NCBI GenBank assembly: GCA_029876055.1
Contig: CM056874.1
Location: forward strand, 62,001-126,000
DNA from: Madurella fahalii
Taxonomy: Eukaryota > Ascomycota > Sordariomycetes > Sordariales
Direction of reading: 5' to 3'
Length of the DNA stretch: 64,000 nt
The number at the start of each line of letters is the position of its first letter. Positions within the stretch are counted from its first letter, which is position 1. This document shows positions 58,494-64,000 of the stretch, in pieces. A program made the position numbers and the translations under genes. The notes beneath the pieces are model-generated. The model did no database searches, had not been told where the DNA came from, and was given only the letters and a program-made list of their open reading frames with translations.

Positions 58494-58853
58494 ATGCTCA
58501 TCCCGAGGACCGCCGGCTTTAACATTAGCCGGCTTTCCGTCCGGAGAACCACCTGCCCGGCAACCCGCTGTCTCTCGATCACGACAGCCCGTCCCGCGAC
58601 CCCTACCGCCGGCAAGCCCTATGGCCCCACTGATTCCCGCGGCGGTAACCCAGTTGACGATATTGATGTCGTCTTTGACTACCCGTCCGAGGGTCAGACT
58701 GCACACCAAAAGCAGCCGCTCGAATCATCCGGCCTCGATATCCATTCGGCCATGCCACACCATTCAAAGTCCGGAATGAAAGCCGGGGTGCAGCAGCCCA
58801 TGGGCAGGCGGTTGGGCAAGGAGATGGGGTACCCGAATAACAACATGATGTAG
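58494..58853 (+). CDS. Small protein, possibly mitochondrial, 119 aa
   Basis: This single-exon ORF has an N-terminus rich in Arg, Thr, Ser and Ala with almost no acidic residues over the first 40 positions (for example SRLSVRRTTCPATRCLSITT), as in a mitochondrial presequence. The mature part has an ordered hydrophilic sequence, TDSRGGNPVDDIDVVFDYPS, then SAMPHHSKSGMKAGVQQPMG and a short conserved-looking end (GKEMGYPNNNMM). There is no membrane helix. I recognise no named family; it looks like a small conserved fungal mitochondrial protein. The antisense frame over the same bases is open but less protein-like. Confidence 0.6.
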   Translation: MLIPRTAGFNISRLSVRRTTCPATRCLSITTARPATPTAGKPYGPTDSRGGNPVDDIDVVFDYPSEGQTAHQKQPLESSGLDIHSAMPHHSKSGMKAGVQQPMGRRLGKEMGYPNNNMM

Positions 58854-60119
58854 GTATAACTATGGCGAGATCGGGCGACATGTGACATGGCTAACCCTAC
58901 TGGGCAAGATATATGGGCCTCGGCGCCCTTGGCTTGGGTGGCCTTTACATGGCGACTCGGCGGAGGGGGGAGGCGAGTTCTATTGTGCAGCCCGGTGACT
59001 TGGCCGCTCAGAAGTCTAGTGCAAGTACTATGGAAAAGATGGTTGGCCGCGGCCGTTGAAGAGAATGAATTGGACCTTGCCGGCGCTGCTGAAAGACAGG
59101 GCAACCCGGATCACCTACTCTTATGTTCCCGTAATATCAAAATTAGAATTGTATGAATATCTGTATCTATTTGATAATTAGGTACAGTACCACAAGCCTG
59201 GTCCGTCCGATGCCTGTAGCTCATGCTAGACGAAGTGAACTCGGAAGGTGGGACGGTGGCGTTTGCGATCATGAGTAAGGTATACTTGTATTAAACACCA
59301 TCCAGTCCACTCGGTAAAGTAGTCAATAGGAGTTGCCTAATAACCGAGTTCCTCTAGCAATCTCGCACGACCACGGCCTGAAGCGGCGAGCAGCCATCCC
59401 GATTCCAGCATCGGGAGATCGGATGAGGGTCGGACCCCGGTTGGTACTAGAAAACACTATTTTCTTATGGGTTCAATTACAGGATTAATGATTTGCGGTT
59501 GTACATGTGTCCTGGTCGGTCCGACTGGAGGTGTCGGATAAGGGGAGTTGATTTACCTTAGGGGCCCCCCTGTTATAGGCAAGCCACTTGTGTGCGCTGG
59601 CACGAGTGACCGGAAATCCGCTGGGGCAATGTGTGATATATGCAGCTTCGCGCCTAAGAGGCGAAAACAAAAAAGGGGCATTCAGTGGTTGGAAGTCGGA
59701 ACGAACACCTCATCTTCCGACGAGAATGTAGGTGTGGCCATAGCCTAAAATCTACCTATGATTCCCTTTAGTTTCGGTGCTAGTGTTTCTCGTCTCGGGC
59801 CAACTATAGGATAGGTACCTACGCTTATTGATGTAAAGATGTACTCATAGGCGACAAGTAGGAACCCCTGCCGAAACAGCAGTAGCCACGACAACGTATC
59901 GTCAGCAGGTATTAGGACTTGATGCCGCTCCCCGATTCCGCTTCAGTTGAATCAGTTTTGAGGACCTGTCACACTTCCCCCCTTCCATTGATATTATCAC
60001 ATCTTTGGCTCGCCACTCCGCTCCGGTATTTGTCCCCTTTCGGTCTCCGTCTTTCAGCAGATTGCCTCGGTACACAGAACATTGCGTTAACAGAGCTTGA
60101 TGCGCAATCCCACGACAAG
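58854..60119. other. Intergenic gap
   Basis: About 1.27 kb. The ORF overlapping the aldolase pseudogene extends upstream to 59919 without family similarity. No other feature recognised. Confidence 0.45.
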
Positions 60120-61111
60120 ATGGTCGCCGCAAATATTACTCGGCTACTAGCCACTTATATCACGGCACTGCACATACTCCACTATCACAACATACTTGAC
60201 GGCTACGGCCACATGTCCCTGTGGAACCCGGAAAACACCTCAACCTTTTACATGTTCCACACAGGAGCCCCGGCCCTAGTCTCTTCACTCGATGACATCG
60301 CCCTGTACCGGGTCTCCGACGCGGAGCCGCAAAACCAAATGGACCCGCTGGTTTCAGCGAGCGCTTCATACACAGTGAGATCCTCAAGCGTTATTCCGGC
60401 ATCAACGTCGTGCTGCACGGACACCCAGACGTTCTAGTTTCGTACAGCATCATCAAAGCGCCTCTGCGAGCAACCATTCACATGGCAGGTTACCTGGGTG
60501 CGTTAACCATGGATGCCATGCCTCATATATAATGACTCCATCATTATCATCATCATCATCATCATCGCAGCTCGCTAATTCCCAATCCTCATAGGCCAAC
60601 GGGTCCCCGTTTTCGACATCAGCCAGTACTACCTCCCCAACGACACCCAAGACCTGCTCGTACGCAACGAGCGCCTCGGCGCCGCCCTTGCGGCGGAGTT
60701 CTCAGATGGCGGTGCTCACGAAGCGCAGGACCTGCCCGACCACGATCTCGTCTTGATGCAAAGCCATGGCTTCGCCAGTTGCGGCGTCGAGCTCGAGAAG
60801 GTCGTGTACCAGGCCATTTACGCCAAAACCAATGCCAACGTAGAGTCTGAAGCACTCCGGATCCAGCATGCGTACGGGGGCTTGGCCGCTGGGGACGAGC
60901 ATGGTGCGAATCGTGGCATCGTATATCTAACCCCGCGGCAGATGCACGATACGTGGGCGACGATTGGCCGGAAGTGTCGAGGCCTTGGGGCTTATGGGAG
61001 AGGCAAGTGCAGGTCGACCCGCTGTATGTTAACAAATTTGAGTTCTTGAGAGGTCGAAAGCTCAATAAGGTACCTGGAGAGTTTGTAGAGGGGAAATTAT
61101 TGAGAAGTTAG
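60120..61111 (+). pseudogene. Class II aldolase/adducin-family pseudogene
   Basis: This is a broken copy of a metal-dependent class II aldolase/adducin-domain protein. It opens with TALHILHYHNILDGYGHMSL and APALVSSLDDIALY, then loses frame near 60350 (one base missing before SERFIHSEILKRYSG). The HxH metal site (VVLHGHPDV) follows in the new frame. A normal intron from GTTACC (about 60488) to CATAG (about 60594) contains an ATC microsatellite. The next exon has VFDISQYYL and LMQSHGFASCG (third His). Near 60970-61010 the frame shifts at least once more, and the expected end VDPLYVNKFEFL continues in another phase to TAG at 61109-61111. Without these shifts the family architecture would be complete, so the decay looks recent. 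Confidence 0.75.
60546..60566 (+). repeat. ATC trinucleotide microsatellite (7 units)
   Basis: Seven perfect ATC units sit inside the intron of the class II aldolase pseudogene. Confidence 0.95.
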
Positions 61112-61174
61112 GCATCTATAATGGCTAATGATGGCTCCGAGTTCCATTTATTAATTATAGTATCCTTACACACC

Positions 61175-61202
61175 AAAAAAAAAAAAAAAAAAAAAAAAAA
61201 AA
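61175..61202 (+). repeat. Poly(A) homopolymer, 28 A
   Basis: An uninterrupted run of 28 A lies 63 bp after the aldolase pseudogene stop and before the RNase H1 3' end. The upstream gene retains its intron, so this is not a processed-copy tail. The length may vary between strains or be set by the assembler. Confidence 0.95.
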
Positions 61203-61545
61203 TTCCGTAGATTATACTACTACATAGTTTTACCTAAACTGACGGCGGTTTTGTGGTGATCAAGGTAGATGGACTCACGGTAAAGGCAGAAGTATCTGGC
61301 CAGAAGTGGGGTTGAAGGATTGTGTGGTGTAGTTGGATACCCTATCATCAGGCCCTTTCCCAGGGATTGCGTCTCCAGCAATCCACGACAATCCATCCAC
61401 CCCCCCTGCGCAAAACATGATACATTAGAAGGAGATATCTACCTAAGCTGAAAAGCACCAAAGTACGGGTATGTAATCCATCCAGACGCATAATTACTAC
61501 CGAAAGCAAAACGCTGAATCAAATCAGAGCCGCCGGAGATGGGTA

Positions 61546-62653
61546 TCACTTCCTTGCACCTTCAACCGCCAAACGATCCGCGGCAATATTGCCGATGTCG
61601 GTATCATGCCCCTTGACCCAGATGAACTGGGTCTGGCCCCCTTTGTTCTCCCTCTCCTCGAGCCTGGCGCGGACCGCCTGAACCAGGTCTTGGTTTTTGA
61701 CGGGCCCGTCTCGGGTCTTCCATCCGTTTCTTTCCCAGTTTATGTACCACTCCGTGACACATTGTATGGAGTACTTGCTGTCGGTGCGGATCTCGACGTC
61801 TTGGGTATCGTCGACAACCTCGAGGGCCCGGAGTATGGCTGTCAATTCCGCCCGTTGATTCGTCTGGACCGGACCCTTCAGCCGCTCCGATATGTTCCTA
61901 TTTGAGGTGCTCCGTCAGTACATAGTTAGGAAAATGGCCAGATGGAACATGCTGGCTACGAACCTTGGATCATTCACCCCAAAGAAGGCTCCCACACCAG
62001 CAGAGGCGCCGGATCTGCCGTTCCCTAGACTGCTCCCATCCGTGTAGACGACCAGTACGTTCCCGCCGGAAGACGTGGGCTTAGTTGCCTTCTTGGCCTT
62101 CTTGGCCGGCGATTCCTCGGCCTCCTCTCCATCTAGCTCCGAGACGTCGAACATGGCTGCGCCTTTCCCGTAGGTGCGGACGAAGGTTTCGGCTTCGGCT
62201 CTCGTGTCAAACTTCTTGAACTTGGGTCCCTTCCAACCAATGATCGCCTCTTGCACCTTTGTCCACTCCGTGTACACGCCGGGTTTACGTCCGACAGCTA
62301 CGCCGTAGAATCGGTCCGGTTTGTCGTTGGCCGTCGACGGCGGGTCGCGGCCGGCGGCGAAGGCTGAGGCGTCTTCATACGATAGGAAGGACTTGACTGG
62401 TTCGATACGTCAGCGAGTCAACTGCAAGCTGGTGGCGCAAGGAGAACATACACACGGCGCCCTTAAATCCGGAGATTTGCTGTTGGCAAATGGCCCAGCT
62501 AGTGTAGACACCAGGCTTGTAGCCTGCGCGAACCGCATAGTACTTTTGCTCGGTACTGTCCATCTTGCGCTTTTTCGAAGGAGGCTCGGCCGTTTTGGCT
62601 GGGGCAGACTGTGCAGAAGCGGCCAGGGCAGTGGTTTTTCTTGTCGAGGGCAT
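61546..62653 (-). CDS. Ribonuclease H1 with two hybrid-binding domains
   Basis: This enzyme degrades RNA in RNA-DNA hybrids in nucleus and/or mitochondria. Exons are 62653-62452, 62396-61964 and 61897-61546 (introns GTATGT...ACCAG and GTTCGT...AATAG), giving 328 aa. Two RHBD (caulimovirus VI-like) domains are present: about 38-85 (YYAVRAGYKPGVYTSWAIC...FKSF) and about 98-142 (FYGVAVGRKPGVYTEW...KKFDTRAEAETFV). A Lys/Ala linker containing KKAKKATK follows, then the catalytic domain with Asp187 (YTDGSS), Glu229 (NQRAELTAI), Asp251 (RTDSKYS) and Asp319 (GNIAADRLA), and WVKGHD holding the conserved His. All four acidic residues are present. The N-terminal Ser/Thr/Lys-rich stretch with PPSKKRKM is a likely nuclear-localisation signal. 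Confidence 0.95.
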
Positions 62654-64000
62654 GATAAACGTGGTGTCTGCAAGGCGCCTCGTCAGATAAAAGATCAATC
62701 CGATCACCTTGTCCCTGCTGGGTTGCCGCCGGCCGCAAAATTCGGGGAGGCTGGCGCTGTTTAAAGCGCGAAGGATGCGGGCTGCGAAGTAAAAGGCCGT
62801 TATGCCGGTGGGCTGCCAATGCGCAGAGCGGCTTTGTCGGCTGAGCAGCAGACAACAAGAGGGGTAGGCAGGCACTGCGGAGGTCAATCCGACCGCATTT
62901 TCGGCGAGACGGATCGCGGTGCAGTAGGTCCCAGCGCGCTTTATCCTCTTTGTGAGTTAGATGCCCCGGATCAGTTTGACAACCAAAGACCCAGGCAGCT
63001 TTCTCGGACAGAAGCTGGCGATAAAGATCAGAACTGCTGAAAGAAGTAATGGGTGGGTGTTTGTGAGGGGGCTTGCCAGCGCTTCTTGGAACAGTTTGAG
63101 CTGCAAAGAAGCGATAAGATAAGATAAAGCAAAGGAGTGGGCCTTCGTCTACCTAACTGTAGCGCTTCTGGGGAACGGATTTTCCACCTCGGTTGTTTGT
63201 CTGGCCGAGTTCAATGTTAATACTTTACCCGCACCATGACGGGATAGGATGCTTTACATTGAGCGTAGAAGAACCGCTCGACTCAATGGCACTGGCGGTC
63301 TATATTTACGTATAAGCGCATAACTGCCATCTTGCGATATGGCTACTTTTCAATCCTATCCCTGCCTTCAGACAAGGTGCCTTCCACTACCAGCACATGA
63401 AAGGTCCAACATCTATTGATCCTCTAGAGAGCCACAGGAAGCGTGTTGCCGAAGTCAAGCAATGCGCCCGCCTTTACTGATGACGGCATATGCCTCGGAC
63501 CAGCATCTAGTTCTCATTGCCGAATCCACAACGGCCTTGATGCAGCGACCACCAAAACCCGCATGAGAACAACGGATTGGGATGGAACTATTGGTAGTAA
63601 CATAGGGCCAAACGGCAAAGAGGGACCTCCAGCGCGGCAGCAGTGGGAAAGCCCTGAGGGAGGACAAACAAACGCTGGGCGCCTCGAGGTACCTCTTCAT
63701 CGTTACCCTCAAAGTGCATTCATCTAGCTAGAGTCTGCAGGTGTACTTGGCGGATCCTGACTTTCCACCAAGAAAAATTGCCGCGATCTAGGCCTCGAGT
63801 CCCCATGTTGGGCCCGTGCTAAGACAACTTCCAGCCTTTGCGGTTCCCCTCTCAGATTTGAGGGATGCTGAATCAGCAATCCAGTGCACAGGCAGACGCC
63901 AAGGCCAGCCATGCCCTCCTGGTCATCGATCGCAGTCTGGCAAGTATGTTGCTGAGTCACGGCCGAAGCGGGGACCATTGACATCGATCGGCGTTATGAT
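62654..64000. other. Intergenic region to window end
   Basis: About 1.35 kb upstream of RNase H1. It contains its promoter; short ORFs on both strands at 63.4-64.0 kb have no motifs. A gene continuing beyond the window cannot be excluded. Confidence 0.45.

Noticed and set aside
60538..60570. CRISPR-like or regulatory repeat
   Set aside because: Simple ATC microsatellite inside an intron.
61175..61202. Poly(A) as the tail of a retroposed gene copy
   Set aside because: The upstream pseudogene still has its intron and no target-site duplication is visible.

Overview
The window is nuclear DNA of a filamentous ascomycete (Pezizomycotina, probably Sordariomycetes-like; the exact lineage cannot be fixed from sequence alone). 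The basis is the dense pattern of short GT-AG introns (about 50-80 nt, with CTAAC/CTGAC-type branch sites), a fungal highly reducing polyketide synthase (PKS), several fungal P450s, a BIM1-like copper protein, and the fungal housekeeping genes RFT1, DBP3 and RNase H1. No rRNA, convincing tRNA, CRISPR array or intact transposon was seen. Gene models were spliced by hand; for most multi-exon genes the exon phases sum exactly and the protein runs uninterrupted through the family motifs.

Region 1 (1-8.3 kb): the 3' end of a highly reducing PKS (C-methyltransferase, enoylreductase, ketoreductase and ACP domains; the 5' part lies outside the window), a convergent complete P450, and a Rieske/FAD pyridine-nucleotide oxidoreductase with a presequence-like N-terminus. 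This looks like the edge of a secondary-metabolite cluster.

Region 2 (8.3-44.2 kb): accessory DNA with long non-coding gaps. Apparently intact genes are a secreted LVIVD/choice-of-anchor-B protein, a DUF1989 protein, an HSL-type alpha/beta hydrolase whose oxyanion-hole codons are split by an apparent GC-AG intron, a secreted SnoaL-like protein, an MFS sugar transporter, a TfdB/phenol-hydroxylase-like FAD monooxygenase, a MARVEL-like membrane protein, a BIM1/X325-like GPI-anchored copper protein, a zinc alcohol/formaldehyde dehydrogenase and a single-pass membrane protein. Between them are decayed genes: an unidentified C-terminal remnant (15.4-15.8 kb), an O-methyltransferase pseudogene with an exact 63-bp tandem duplication, and a P450 pseudogene frameshifted at its heme loop.

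Region 3 (44.9-64 kb): more conserved chromosome. RFT1 (lipid-linked oligosaccharide flippase) and DBP3 (ribosome-biogenesis helicase) are convergent with 67 bp between them. They are followed by an F-box/LRR-type pseudogene, a small Cys-rich protein, an unusual protein-kinase-like gene with a duplicated basic tail, a short-chain dehydrogenase, a candidate two-exon orphan gene, a small possibly mitochondrial protein, a class II aldolase pseudogene and RNase H1 with two hybrid-binding domains.

Functionally the left part resembles a polyketide pathway edge (PKS, P450 and redox enzyme) next to a degenerating set of tailoring and catabolic enzymes (methyltransferase, second P450, aromatic hydroxylase, esterase, transporter). 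Whether these belong to one pathway is inference; orientation and spacing do not show a single co-regulated block.
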